Under the pieces are notes generated by a model, which had not been told where the DNA came from, made no database searches, and saw only the letters and a list, made by a program, of their open reading frames with translations. The position numbers and the translations under genes are program-made. A stretch of 64,000 bases of DNA from the NCBI GenBank assembly GCA_022605405.1, contig JABYQQ010000007.1, positions 992,001-1,056,000 on the forward strand. The letters are read 5' to 3'. Below are positions 34,701 through 46,650 of this stretch, one piece after another (position 1 is the first letter of the stretch; each line of letters begins with the position of its first letter). Source of the stretch: Earliella scabrosa (lineage: Eukaryota; Basidiomycota; Agaricomycetes; Polyporales; Polyporaceae).

Positions 34701-36246
34701 AGCTTGTGGACTTCGCGGGAGCCTCAAGGGACGTACTGGATCGGCGGGTGAGGCACGTCATTCTGCCTCTCATTGCCTACGCACGACCGCTTGCACTCGG
34801 TCGCTCTGAGTCGGAGTTTCGGCAGCTGTGTGAGAAGGCCATTCGCGCGTGGATCGCTGCTTTTGGCGGTGCTCCCAGTGGTCTTACAGCGGCAGATATT
34901 GGCTCTGTGATGCAAGCGGTCATTGAGAGCGGCCTTGCAAATGTGGTGTTGGATGAGTGAGTGAGATAGATAACTCGGTGACTGCGATTTTGACGATGTT
35001 GTCCCTCAGATTCGTTCCGAAGCTCGAAACCATGAATCTCCCCACCGTGCAGCTCCGTCACCTCATCGAACAACTCCACGCGCGACGGACATCCTTCAAC
35101 GAGGCGGGGCTGAATGTCCAGGAGACTATCACGCGATTGCTACTGACGTGGACGTGCGCTCTCGACCTCTCGCCAGCACCCTCAGCGACATCGTCCCAAT
35201 TCAGAAGTGCCAATGGCGCAAGCACCGTAACCGACGCGCTCGAGCTGTGCTGTACTGTCAGGGCGCCCGAGGCATGCAAGCGCATCATGACTCGTCTACT
35301 CAACCCTCCCACTCTCGACGCGACCTACGTGAAAGTCCGACTCGCGCCGCTCGTATCTGAACTTCGCGCCTTTATGCTCAAACATAGAGATGCGGCTACG
35401 GCTGCGCTCATTGCACCTGCGCTCCAAGCGATCATGCTCCTTTGGGCTCAGAAGGTCCTCGGCCCCCGCCCTGCCAACTCCGATACTGCAGCGACGTGGA
35501 TACAGGCCTTGCAGAAGTGGACTTGTACGTGCGATATCTGCAAAGGTGTTCGTACGTTTCTCGCGTCTGGGGTAGAGGGCAAGAAGAACTGGCCACGGAT
35601 CGGGGCGCAGAAGAGACAGCATGTCGAGAAGTACCTCAGGACGCACGCGCAACCGATCGCAACTTGGGAGACCATACTCACGACTCCTCAGGGACTGATG
35701 GTAGGTCTACCCGGCTATGTTTATGTACATGATCGCTCATGACATGCTGGTTAGGTCAAGAAGAAGCCGTTGATTGTCGAATGCGCGCGTTGGACGCGTG
35801 ATCAGAAGGAGGGGCTGAGGCTCCTCAACGCAGTCAGCGCAGACAAACGACTGCAGAAAATCATCCTTGGCCCGGACTACGCACGGATTACCGCACTGCT
35901 GGAGGGTCGCGCGCCGGACGCCGGTGCGTCTGTCGCTGGCACTGTCAACATCGTCCATACGGACTCTTCTGCGAGCGGCTTCCCATCCACCGCTGTTGCC
36001 ATGACGCTGGCTTCTTCAACTGGCCTGATTGGCACAGTCGGCGCTACCTCTGCGACCCCCGCACCGCCAACTGGCCCGGCGTTCACTGCGCCCGTCACGT
36101 ATGGTGCCACGACAGCGCTCTCGACGACGACACTGAGGCCCAACACTGTCGACCCCGGCGGGGATACTTCGCAAGGATTGACTGCTCCACCCGCGAAACG
36201 GAGAAAAACGAGCTATGATCCAGGAGAGGTGATTGACTTGACGTGA
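31703..36246 (+). CDS. Array copy 6: dioxygenase paralogue with first iron-ligand His replaced by Arg; SUMO motif present
   Basis: One-codon exon 1 (31703-31705), then exons 31764-31797, 31893-32074 (ends SKDIR), 32141-32386 (NPVLALDDFGLIGLPLSI) and 32442 onward (AVRDLCEVLGI). The 18-nt exon 32644-32661 reads CPPRVD: the ligand His is Arg, the Asp is kept (split GA/T). Distal His (TEHQV) and the Arg (AGCR) remain. After the CTERG strand lies an insert of about 60 residues absent from copies 1-4, with CCAYDRYD and KLCSNCGYASTDDE, a possible small metal site followed by an acidic run. The C-terminal region includes YRRTVLVIWPEWADFD, GLKACDAERSIAALG, and the cysteine module WTCTCDICKGVRTFL. It ends PAKRRKT...EVIDLT, stop 36244-36246. 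Confidence 0.85.
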
Positions 36247-36442
36247 TGCGTGCAGTGAAGGTAGTACCATGTTTGATTGATGCGCCTATTTCCCATCGAC
36301 TCTGCTGTATCATACGGTAGTCAACTCGACCAGTTTTCTGGAATGGTGTGCGACTTCCATGGGGCGAGGACATGAAGCTTTGACGGAAGCTTGGTCTCGC
36401 TGAACACTTCTGCGAGATACTTATTCCTTGTTTGGTCGCGGT

Positions 36443-36475
36443 CACGTGCACCATTTTCGCCAATTCCCGACGCGT
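36443..36475. promoter_or_regulatory. CACGTG (36443-36448) and ACGCGT (36470-36475) before copy 7
   Basis: Context TCGCGGTCACGTGCACC, with ACGCGT 27 bp downstream (start to start) and the ATG at 36553. This is nearly the spacing seen before copy 2. Confidence 0.5.
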
Positions 36476-36552
36476 CTGACTCTGGGCAGACTTGCAGAAG
36501 TGCCCCTCATCTCACCCGCCTGTGTCACCTTGTACATGCCCTAGCCCTTGTC

Positions 36553-39500
36553 ATGGTAAGGAATTTATCATATCGATGCAGCTGTGACTTTCATGCTAAC
36601 ACGCGTCTCTGCGGATCAGGACTCGTCGGTCGCGAAGGAGCACGCCGCGGGCCACCAGGAGGCCTTCAAGGATGAACAACAAACGCAAGTAGGAACCTAC
36701 TCAAGCACAACTCCGGGATATACGTGGATAGTGAGCAATGGTTCTGAATTTGCAGAATGTTCGAGCGATGAGGGCGAGGACGAGGGGGACTCGGACGAGG
36801 GGGAGAGGGATTCAGATGAGGAGGTCGGCTCCGACGCAGTGATCGGCACAGACTCTGGCTCAGAGGATCAAGACAACTCAGATTTTGACTCGGAGGATGA
36901 TTCTGACTCGGAGGATGGAAGCATAGAGAGTTTTGTGGAGGATCCGTCTGAAGATATTAGTGTGAGCGCCCTGCTCGATGTCTACTCTCAACTCATCCTC
37001 ATGAGCTTCATTTTGAAGAATGACTTGGCCAACATCTTTCAGAACGAAATAGGGGCGCCAGGCTCGATATCATTCAAGCACACCTATCCCACGGCGCCCA
37101 ATCCTGTACTTACCGTCGATGGTGTTGGAACGGTCGGACTGCCGCTCGGATTTCGGGACGCCGCAGCAATCAAAGCGTGTGCAACACACACTGCGGTCGG
37201 GCCGGAGGATCGTACTGGGCCCTCACAAGCCATTTGGACGGTTGGTGCGAACAAGGTGAGACATCCCCAGTACTGTCGAGAGGTTGAAGAACTCAGCAGG
37301 GGCGAGGTCCGCTTTGGGAACGCAAGCTGGAGTTCCTTCATGTCGCAAGTCGTACAAGACGTCTGCGAGGCTCTCGGCGTTGGTTTGCACTCAAGTAAGC
37401 CGCGATGTGAGCTGCACCAGCTGCATCTATATGAAGTCGGGTCCAGGCGAGTTACAAGACAATGCCGTATTGTATTGCGCTCTCTCATGGACCTTACTCT
37501 ACAGCATCCCTTCAAGTGCGCAGTGAGTGGATATACCAGTGCAGTCGTCGTGGAAACTGACTGGGCGTTGTAGCACTACGACGGTTGGCGGCGCGTTCGC
37601 TACAGTGCTCGTCGTGCTTCCGTCGACCCACACTGGGGGCGAAGTTCGAGTAACCCACGGCGTCGTCTCGAACACCTACGACATTAGTGCCGGCAGCACT
37701 ACCACGACGTCCGTCCTCGCTTGGTATGTCGACGTCGAGCGTGAAATCCGCCCGGTGGCTAGCGGATACCGATTTGCTCTGGCCTTCAACCTTGTTCATA
37801 CCACTCCCTCACCGCGCCCTGCGCTTTATTCGTACTCCACAGTCTCAGCGCGCCTTCGTCATGTTCTATTGTCCTGGAATCAAGCCGAATGCAAGCCCAA
37901 CGTCCCAAAGAAGATCATCTATCTACTGCGCCACAAATACGGGGACGAGCGCGTTCGGAGAAGTGATCTGAAGGGAGCGGATGCACATATTGCCGCATTG
38001 CTCGACGATATCGGTACTCTTTACGAGTTCCATCTCGGCATTGCGAAGGTCGTATGCACCCAATGGGGCTCCACAGTTGGGAACTGGCGCCGCAAAGATA
38101 TTACATACTGTGCATACGACAGGTGGGTTTGGTCTCGCACTGACTGAAGATCGACGCGGCTGATATTACGAATGTGTAGCACGAGTGACGGCGACGATTC
38201 AGACGCAGATGTACCTATGGGTCCAGTTGAAGGCACAGACCTATTGATCAAAGATATGGCGTATCTAGACGACGGATACTCAATGCGCATATCAATCGCC
38301 TGTGACCTCAAAACGGATGTCATCCCCCATAATCTGGTTCAAACCATTACCTCCGAAGCTCATGATAAGCAGAGGGTCAATCATGTACGCCATCTCTCTG
38401 AAGAAATTGGCTCGTTGGCTAACCTTAGGCCCTGTAGCTCGAGGGCACGGTCGAACGTTGTGAGTCTACAGTGTTAACCGATTGCCGTCTTTCTGAAAGT
38501 CGCGAATCTCAGCATATCGTCGAAGGGCACTTGTCATCTGGCCGGAGTGGGCGCATCTCGATATGGTCCACGGTCCTAAAGCCTTCGCGTACGCGTGCAA
38601 GCAGTTGCGATCCTCCACATCCCTAGAGATCACACCACAGGACTCCGACCTTGCCCAAGCTATCCTAGCACGCGCATCCCCCGCGAAGAGTGTGGAGGTC
38701 ATTGAGACCGTCTGTACTGTCGCTATGCGATGGAACAACATCACACTGTGGTCGCGCGCATTGAAGTCATGCGACGCTGAGCGATCCATCGAGGCGCTCG
38801 GTGGTGAGCAGCACGTCTACCAAGCGCTGACGCAGTGGAGCTTCCGGAAAGTCAGACCCACGTCAGTTGTAGCTTTGTATGTTAGCTCCTATGATATGCT
38901 GACTCGTTACAACATCTTAGTCTGGAGCAAGCTCTCGAGCGAGACCCGTCGAACGTGGCTGTGTTGCATTTCCTGGAGAACTTCGAAGGTTGGGCGTCAG
39001 TACATGTCGATGCGATCCAGCTTCCAACGATCCAGTCTTGGGTTGCCGCACAACGGACCAGACGCTTCACGCACCTGAAGCAGCTGAGCGGCAGTGAGTT
39101 TCCGCAGCTCACCGCACTTGCACTCAAGAATGGTGGAGTTGAGTTTCTCGGAAGGTTCGTTTGACGGCCCATAGTAGTCTTGTGTGAGTTCGCTGACTAC
39201 TAGAGATAGCATGCTATCGTCCATTGCATCGAGTGCGGACGGTCCCGTTTTGGTGGACTACGCGACCTTTCTGGATCAAGAGCTGTCCATCCCGGAGGAC
39301 GCTCGTACGCGTATGAAAAGGGCGCTTCTGAGTTCGGCCATATCTCGACTCGACATCTATCCTTCCCTTCCGCAAAGCCAGACTTCCCGCGCCTACTCAT
39401 ATCAAAGTCATCGCGAGCCCGAAGAACCGAAGTACTACGAGCGCCTCAAGCCATACATCGATGCATGTTTCCACCTGAGCTGTCCCGACGTCTTGGCCAT

Positions 39501-41041
39501 CGTTCTCGACAAGCTCTCCAGCCCTACTACTGAGGTACCCAAGGACGTCCTCGAGCGACGCGTGAAGCACATCATTCTATCCCTCGTCGCTCACGTGGGA
39601 TCACTGGCCCACGGTCGTGCAGCTTCGGAGGTACAGCAACTATGCGAGCTGGCTATTGACCAATGGATGGTCGTCTACAACATTACCCCGCGCAGACTTA
39701 TTCCCGGCGCAGATATCGCACCCTTAATCCAGGCGGTCATAGCCGGCGGTCATCCAGCTCTGGTTCTCAGCCGGTAAGACCTCCCTGCGCTGTACCCCCT
39801 TTAGTACTGATCGCATGGCGCCAGGCTCGTCCCGCAGCTAGAAGCACTGGATCTTACCACGACGCAGCTCCGTTCGCTCATCGAGCAGCTGCACGCTAGT
39901 CGAACGTCGCTTGACAGTGCCAAAATAGACGTCCAGGCAACCATCGCACGATTGCTTCGGACATGGACAGGCGCCGTCAACCTGGCAGCTCCATTAGTAT
40001 CTGCAGGCACCTCTAGGCATCGCACAATTGCGCGCACGAACCCCGTTATCGACGCACTCGGGTTGTGTCATACAGTCAGAGCGCCCGAGGCGTGCGAGTC
40101 TATCATGACCCGTTTACTCAACCCCGACACGCTTGACGCAAGTTACGTGAAGGGCCAGCTCGTACCGCTGGTGCCTGAGCTCTGCGCGTTCATGAAGAAG
40201 TACACGGATGCCACAACGGCGGCCGCTGTCTCTCACGTCCTTCGAGAGACTTTACTTAACTGGGCGCAGAAAGTCTTGGGTCCTCGACCTTCCAACACGG
40301 ACCTCGCATCGAAGTCGCTACAGACCTTGCACAAATGGACGTGCTGCGAAGCATGCAGGATCGTCCGAACGTTCCTGGAGTCTACGCTCGAGGGTAGCAA
40401 GGACTTGCCTCGGATTGGCGCGCCAAAGCGCAAACACGTCGAGAGCAACCTCCAGACGTACGCGCAGCAGATCGCGACTTGGAGCACCATCCCAAGTTCA
40501 CCCCAGGGCCTGTCGGTATGTCATTCAAGGCCTGATCCGTCTGTTCGCGCGTGTCGTGTGTTCTGACGACGCCAAACAGGTGCAGAAAGCGCAGTGGTTC
40601 GTGGACTCGGCGCGTTGGATCCAACATCAGAAGGCGGGGCTTCAACTCCTCGACTCCATCACCACGGACAGCGAGCAGCTCCAGAAGGTCCTTGGGGAAG
40701 ACTCTGCGCGGATCATCGCTCTGGTGGAAGGGCGCGCCCCGCTTGCCGAGGCCAGCGCATCTAGCGCCTACTATGCGTCGTTTCCGGGCGAGGGCAGGGC
40801 GGCCACCCCTTCTGGGGTTGCAAGCGTCGGTGCCGTGGTGCGAACGCCCTCCGCGTCTTCATCGTATGCGACGGGCGCGCCGTCTCATGTCCAGGGACGC
40901 ATGGCGGGACCGACACCGATGCCACCGGCCGAATGTGAAGTCGCCGGACGAGGCGCAAACGCGTCGCAGAACGATGCTGGTCCGCCTACGAAGCGCAGGA
41001 AGACAACTGTCGCTCCGAGCGCAGTCATTGACCTGACGTGA
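36553..41041 (+). CDS. Array copy 7: full-length pseudoenzyme with SUMO-interacting motif
   Basis: One-codon exon 1 (36553-36555), then a very acidic exon from 36620 (SDEGERDSDEEVGSD) ending EDPSEDIS. Lead-in: NPVLTVDGVGTVGLPLGF, VVQDVCEALGV. The intron before the micro-exon appears to use a GC donor (AG/GCGAGT). The 18-nt exon 37505-37522 codes IPSSA and half of a His codon, so FLPHVD becomes IPSSAH: His to Ser, Asp to His. The distal His is Arg (VEREI) while the 2OG Arg stays (SGYR). The barrel persists (FATVLVVLPSTHTGGEVRV). A CAYDR motif shared with copy 6 precedes an acidic stretch. The C-terminal region has YRRALVIWPEWAHLD, WSRALKSCDAERSIEALG and CCEACRIVRTFL. It ends PTKRRKT...AVIDLT, stop 41039-41041. 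Non-catalytic but retains NLS and SIM. Confidence 0.85.
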
Positions 41042-42558
41042 GCCATCAGGGCGACTTATGACGGCTATGGTGCGTGACGCGCCCATTTGGCGTCGGGTAC
41101 TTTGGTATGTCTGGTGTCTCCACGGTGGTCGGGTCTTTACGCATGTTCTACGTAGTGTAACAGTACTCGTGAACCACGGTGGTACTCCATAGATAGTACA
41201 TGTTCAGTCGGTGCTCCCCGCACCGAAGTACTGACCCTTCAAGTCTTCTATTACCATTCAAGCACTTCGATTCTTGCCATTAAGACCGCCACGCTTGAAT
41301 GAGCATTGAAACCGTACTTGTTCGTGGTCCGTCGTGTGATGCGCACGCCGGCATCTTGGCGTTATGGAGACACAAGACGGCAACGGCCTCAAGGCCTAGA
41401 ACGAATGCAAGCGTGACGTCGGCCCAGTCCCAGTGTGGCGCGCAACTACGTCTCCCCACTACGGTCCGCTACCACATTCCCCACAATGCACATGCTGCCA
41501 AATCTGCGTACGAATCAGCTTCTTTGTGAGTATGTGCATAGCACACCCAATCCTGCTCAACGATGGCCTGAGGGACCCTCCAGCGGCTGTTCCGCAGTCT
41601 CAGGCTCCCTGCCCGCCAATCACTGCCGTAAATTGACGTCCTCCAGCCAGGCTTGTTCTGGCTCGCTAAGCTAGCACCCCCGTACCTTCCTCCAAACTAG
41701 TTTTGGATCCTCATCTCCGCTTACGGGCGCAGTCGAAGCTTGGGCGCGTTGCTTCGGGCTCTTCCTGAACCAGTTGTAACGCCGACCAGATCTATATCTT
41801 CTCGCGACTCGCGATCTCTCACGATGTCGTTGGAGACTGTGACTGAAACTCCATCGAGAGGTTTCAATGTGCGGATATGAAGGTGAGTGCTGTTGCAAGC
41901 ATGAGTAAGATTGCTGGGACCATTCTACTTCACAGTATCTTCGAGAAACTGGATGGGCGCGACCCCATTTCTCTCCGAAATGTCCGTGGGCCGCCAACAG
42001 TTCGCCAACGTCGCTGCTAGGCTCTAGCGTCGTCCCCGAGAGCCCACGCGCCGCCTCGCTTCGGCGTGCCGACTACTGAATACGATATGTCAGATTCAAG
42101 GCTCCGAGACTTTTTTCTGGCTCAAACGTGTCGCCACCCAAGGAAAAAATATTATCCCCCGTTGCCGACTCGACCAAGCTCGACCCTAGGCTACCATTAG
42201 CGACCATCACGCTCGGCCTACGCGATGCGCTCCCGCGAGCTCACCTTTACTCCACGGGACTTCCCGCCCCTTCCTGTGCCCACCTGATGGCGGCCAATGT
42301 CTCCGCGGCGTCGTCGCGCGAGAACCCGTTCCTCGCGGCAGCTTCGCACGAGATGGTGGAAACTATGAGCCGTCGAGGCGCGATCCAAATCTGCACCGGC
42401 CCTACTCTTTTTCGGGGCGTCGCAGCAGTCAAGACTATACAAAAGCTGGGATAGCATCGCCCCTCCCCCACGCCTCGTCCCGCCACCCGTCGATCGTCCT
42501 TGCCACCTCCCCGCATCGAGACTTCCAATTCTCCTGGACACCGCATACTCGACCCAAG
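41042..42558. other. 1.5-kb gap between copy 7 and the DUF6534 gene
   Basis: No convincing gene on either strand. Open frames here lack family motifs and sensible splice junctions. CTATACAAAAG at 42435-42445 is a plausible TATA element for the downstream gene. I see no terminal inverted repeats, tRNA or transposase remnant. Confidence 0.5.
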
Positions 42559-44579
42559 ATGGCACCTCTCGACACAACGTGAGTTATTCGACCTTGACGT
42601 GTCCTCCTCGAGAGTTGACCGGTGCTTGCCAGTATGGGCCCCCTGCTCATTGGGGTCATCCTTGGCGCAGTGTGAGTGAGATGACGAACATGCACATTGA
42701 GCTTGACTAAGTTGGACGCCGGACACGCCTTCAGGTTCTACGGAGGTGAGTTTGACCATCGTCGACGGCGGGACCCCTCTGAATTGTCTTGCAGTCTCGC
42801 TCTCCCAGGTGTACTACTATTACACGCGGTACCCTAGGGACCCGTGGCACACCAAGGCGTTGGTGAGCAGCTTCGTCTAGTTGTCCAACGGCGTTGCTTC
42901 ATGGTTCTGGCAGGTTGCGGCCGTATGGTTCACAGATACGTGCCATCAGGCAAGTTCTGCTTCTTCCTCTAAACGAGACGTCGGCTAAGCGAGGATCGCG
43001 CAGGCCTTGATATCACATACTAGTACGCTCGGTGCCATCCCGCTTCTACGACCATTGAACTTATAGGTTCTCAGTATATTGGTATCTGGTCACCATGTAT
43101 GGAGACCCAAACGCGCTCTTTAGGCTCGTAAAGTGAGTGGTTTATGTCACTGCTGGACGAGGGTCCCTAGACTGACGTTGGATAGTACCATCCTCATCGA
43201 GGTGCTCTTCCAAGGCTTCACCGGCCTCTTCGTGCAATCGTGGGTTTCCTCATTCGCTATCTCTAGTCGATTCACTGAAGCCCGCCACTCCAGATTCTTT
43301 GCTGCACGTATCTGGAAGCGTGAGTGCATAGTAGCACCCTCCGACTCCTGTTCTGATGGCTTGTGACCTAGTGAGCGGCAAGAAGCTCTGGCTCGTGCTC
43401 CCTGTGGTACGTCCCTGCTCTTCCGGGGATCTCTGCGGTTTCTCATTGCGCCTCATGCTGCAGGTGGCGATGATCATCGCTGAATTCAGTATGTACCTCC
43501 ACTCATACGTTCGTTCCGCTGAAAGTAACGGGCCGATGAATCCGCGTAGCGGTCAGCATTGGTATGTACCTCCTTTTTCACGCGTTGTGTTGCCTCATGC
43601 TGACTGGGCCGCGACAGCCTACACGGTCAAATCGTATGTTAACCGCTCTTCGACGCTTCCGCATCAGTGGTATTCAAGACTGCACTTTGTTACAGCTTGG
43701 GTTTCGAGTTCTTTGCGGACTTGCCCAAGATCAAGGTGAGCTTGATCGTTCATGTCTGCTTGGGACATGTGAGTGACCCATGTTGCAGGCGCTATCGCTG
43801 TCCATCAACATCTTCGCTGCTGTTGGCGATGTTCTGATCGCTGCAATCCTGTGCACGATTCTGCAGAGTTCGAAGACCGGCTTCGAGCGGTCCAACCTGC
43901 TCATCAACAAGCTTGTACGTGGACCTCGCGTCAGGGTTGTCCCGCAACTGACCTCTGGTACAGATGGTTTTCGCCGTCAACACCGGCCTGTTGACTAGGT
44001 GCGCTTCGGTGTTGTATGCTCAGTCGGCGCGTTCTTAGCAAACCCTCCGGCAGCATTTGCGCATGCATGTCCCTCATCACCATTTTGGCGTTGCCGGACA
44101 CGTTCATTTACATCACCTTCTTCTTCCTCATCGGCCGTCGTGAGTACTATGCTTATCTTTTCTGAGTACTAGTCTCATGCACCGGTGCAGTCTACGCGAA
44201 TTCGCTCATGGCCACTTTGAACTCTCGCAAGTCTCTGCAGGCCGGGTCTACTGGTGTGTCGGGCGAGACCTCTGTGTCCCTTCGCGACATCGCACCGTCT
44301 GGAGCGAACACTGCGAACTTCACCTTGAGCGTACGTATCTGTGGTAGACGTGGTCAATTCCGTTCCGCTTACCTCCGAAACTCAGAAACGGGACCACAAC
44401 CAGTCGGGCATCGCGATCCGCATCGACACGCACAAGCAGTCGCAGCACGACGCCGAGCTCGACGTACGTCACTCTGACTCCTTCATCAACCTTAAGGCGT
44501 AGTTCCCAATGTCGGCTAAAACTTGCAGTACCAGTCGAAGTACGGCAGCTCGGACAAGCACCTCGCCGAGAGCGTCTAG
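42559..44579 (+). CDS. DUF6534-family seven-transmembrane protein
   Basis: Start ATG 42559, then many small exons separated by introns of about 50 bp. Product: MAPLDTT, MGPLLIGVILGAV, VSLSQVYYYYTRYPRDPWHT, VAAVWFTDTCHQ, YWYLVTMYGDP, TILIEVLFQGFTGLFVQ, SFFAARIWKLSGKKLW, then further hydrophobic helices including ALSLSINIFAAVGDVLIAA, LQSSKTGFERSNLLINKLM and FITFFFLIGRLYANSLMATL. The RTDSLINKLMxFxxNTG-like segment and FFAxRIWxxS pattern are typical of the large basidiomycete DUF6534 membrane family, whose function is not known. The C-terminal tail is Ser-rich and cytosolic-looking, ending HLAESV, stop TAG 44577-44579. It sits inside the dioxygenase array but is unrelated to it. Confidence 0.88.
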
Positions 44580-45170
44580 TGTTGTTCCTCTGCCCCGTCC
44601 ACTTCGTTGGTGCACCCGGGTCCCCTCCTCCGATTCTCGCTTGTAGAGCGACATCCCTCCTGCACGGTGCGACCCCAAAACTACTCTTCCGAAGGCACGA
44701 CTGTGTCGCTTCTCGGACGCAGTGGCGCAGAGTAGCATGGCCTCATCGCGAGCGGTGCCGGCGTTTTCGTTCGTTGTAACTACATTACATCGTTTGCTCA
44801 TTTGTAGCCCTTAATGACTCTCGCTTTGTTGTCGCTCTGCTTACTGTATGGCCCTATTACACATTGGATGGATCTCATAGAATCTATGGAGCATTATCCC
44901 ATACTCTTGTCGTGCGTGAGGGTTGTTCGAGGCTTCCAGCCATGGTTCGGTCTACCGTCTCGGACTCTCGGTGTAAGCTTGACCCTTGTGGCTTGACGCG
45001 GCCGCGCTGATGTCCACTGACGGTCCAAGACTACAGGGTGGGCGCGATCATGTGACGATTGGTGGGGACGCGTCGCGTCCTAGACAGCGCTAAAGGACGT
45101 TACTCTTGTGCCTTTCTCTGACCCGTACTATGCGTCCACTCTTCTGCGTCCCCGATCTTAGCTTCATGTA
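44580..45170. other. Gap holding a decayed promoter element before pseudogene copy 8
   Basis: Mostly featureless. GCGATCATGTGACG at 45045-45058 aligns with the array element GCGATCACGTGAC with one C-to-T change (CATGTG at 45049-45054). An intact ACGCGT follows at 45068-45073. Confidence 0.45.
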
Positions 45171-46650
45171 ACTTAGCTTGTCTGTAGGACTGCTTCACAT
45201 TCAATGACAGGCGACCAGCTCCCCTCAATATCTCTCGATCTCCAGCCAGCTCGCCTCAGACGGAGATGCCAATCACCTTGAGGCTGCCACAAACGATGAG
45301 GACAATTGGATACAAGGGCTGTCTGACCCTTGTGAGAGCGACGACGGGGCGTCAGAGGAGTCAAACTCAACGGTGAGCGATGTGTCGGTGGAAGAGCCAT
45401 AGTACGATACAACCGACGAGAGGGATTGGGCGATGGCAGTTCCTCCGACGAAGAAGGCGGATGGTCTCAAGAACCGATGGAAGGATATTTGTGTGAGTCC
45501 CCCACACATTTTGCTGTCCATTCTCGGTGTCCTCAGGCCTGCACCGATGCCGTATAGCGAGACCTCGAGACGGTCCTGTCATATAAGCTCGAGTTCAAGG
45601 GTTCCATTTCCTTTTGCCAAACATACGGCTCTGCTCCCAACCCAGCACTCAACATTGAAGGCCTTGGTCTCCTTGGTTTAAGTACCTCTGGATGAGCGCG
45701 GGGCAGCTGCCATCAAGGGGTGCGCGGAGCAAGCACCTTTCGGGAAGGGGACCCAAACGGTGGTGGAAAAGTCGGTCAGGGACACATGGGAGATCGATGG
45801 TCGAAAGGTGAGCGCGCTCCAGCCCAGTATTGCCCCGACCTCTCTGAGGTTCTAAGAGCGGGTTCACAGGTCAAGTTTGAGAACCCGGCATGCGCCCTTT
45901 TCGTCGATCAATCTGTTAAAGACGCTGTGCAATCTCTGGGGATGAACTACTCCTGCGAGTTGGCCGCTATGTGGTGACCCCTAAAAGCACACCGCACGTA
46001 CCTCCCAACATCCTCCACATCCTCGGCCACAGCTACTCGCAGGCGAGCCTGAGTGGCTCTGCGCTCAGGGGTGCAGATGCGCAAGTCGTCGCTGCTCGAG
46101 TCCGCGGGCAAGCCCCGAGGCTTCACCTTCGGGCTCGCGCATGTGGAATGTCACCAAACGCGGGTGCGATACGCTGCGACGCTCCACCAGCAGAAAGCGG
46201 CAGAATCCGAAAGACAAGCTCGTGTACAGTATACTGGCGGACGCTGTCCCATCCGATCGCGACCTAGTTGTCCCGGCGCTCGGTCGTGCGGCAATCCGCT
46301 GGAAAGAGACAGTGTTATGGGAGATGATGGTGGAGGACCTGAACATGGAGCGGTCGGTGGAAGCTTACGGAGAGGATAACATGGTCAGGCCAATTCGACG
46401 GTTCGGATTCGATGAGCTGAAGGAAAGGTTAGTCATTCGATCTATCAGTGTGACTCGCTTCGAAGTGACCCTTTCTACCTCAGCATCGAGCGCACTCTTA
46501 ACAACGAACCGAGTGCTGTCGCGGCCCTGCGGTTCCTGCGGATAGTCGAGCGATGGAATGTGCAGCGGACCCGCCGTCCATCTCATATCGCAACGGTCAG
46601 AGCTTGGGTCGACAGCTGGAAGGTCAGGTTGCGTTGGCTACCTGGGAGCC
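45170..46650 (+). pseudogene. Array copy 8: dioxygenase-family pseudogene
   Basis: Recognisable pieces in order: an acidic N-terminus with an in-frame stop after VSVEEP; DLETVLSYKLEFKGSISF and NPALNIEGLGLLGL, then a frameshift and TGA; CAEQAPFGKGTQTVVEKSV and RDTWEIDGRK; KFENPACALFVDQSVKDAV, then a stop. The whole HxD-to-HEV catalytic core is missing. Sequence resumes at LGHSYSQASLSGSALRGADA, jumps to SILADAVPSDRDLVVPALG (helical region) and ends near RTLNNEPSAVAALRFL. Stops, frameshifts and at least two internal deletions leave no translatable family protein. It lies between the DUF6534 and SDR genes, where the array is interrupted. Confidence 0.85.

Noticed and set aside
37447..37470. GT donor at GTCCAG for the copy-7 intron
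   Set aside because: It fits the phase but is a poor donor. AG/GCGAGT matches the extended GC-intron consensus and the exon end seen in sister copies.
41042..42558. Transposon remnant in the gap after copy 7
   Set aside because: No terminal inverted or direct repeats, transposase motifs or target-site duplications could be seen.
45433..45681. Open frame starting MAVPPTKKADGLKNRW as a small gene
   Set aside because: It is an out-of-frame reading of pseudogene copy 8. The conserved peptide pieces lie in the other frames around it.
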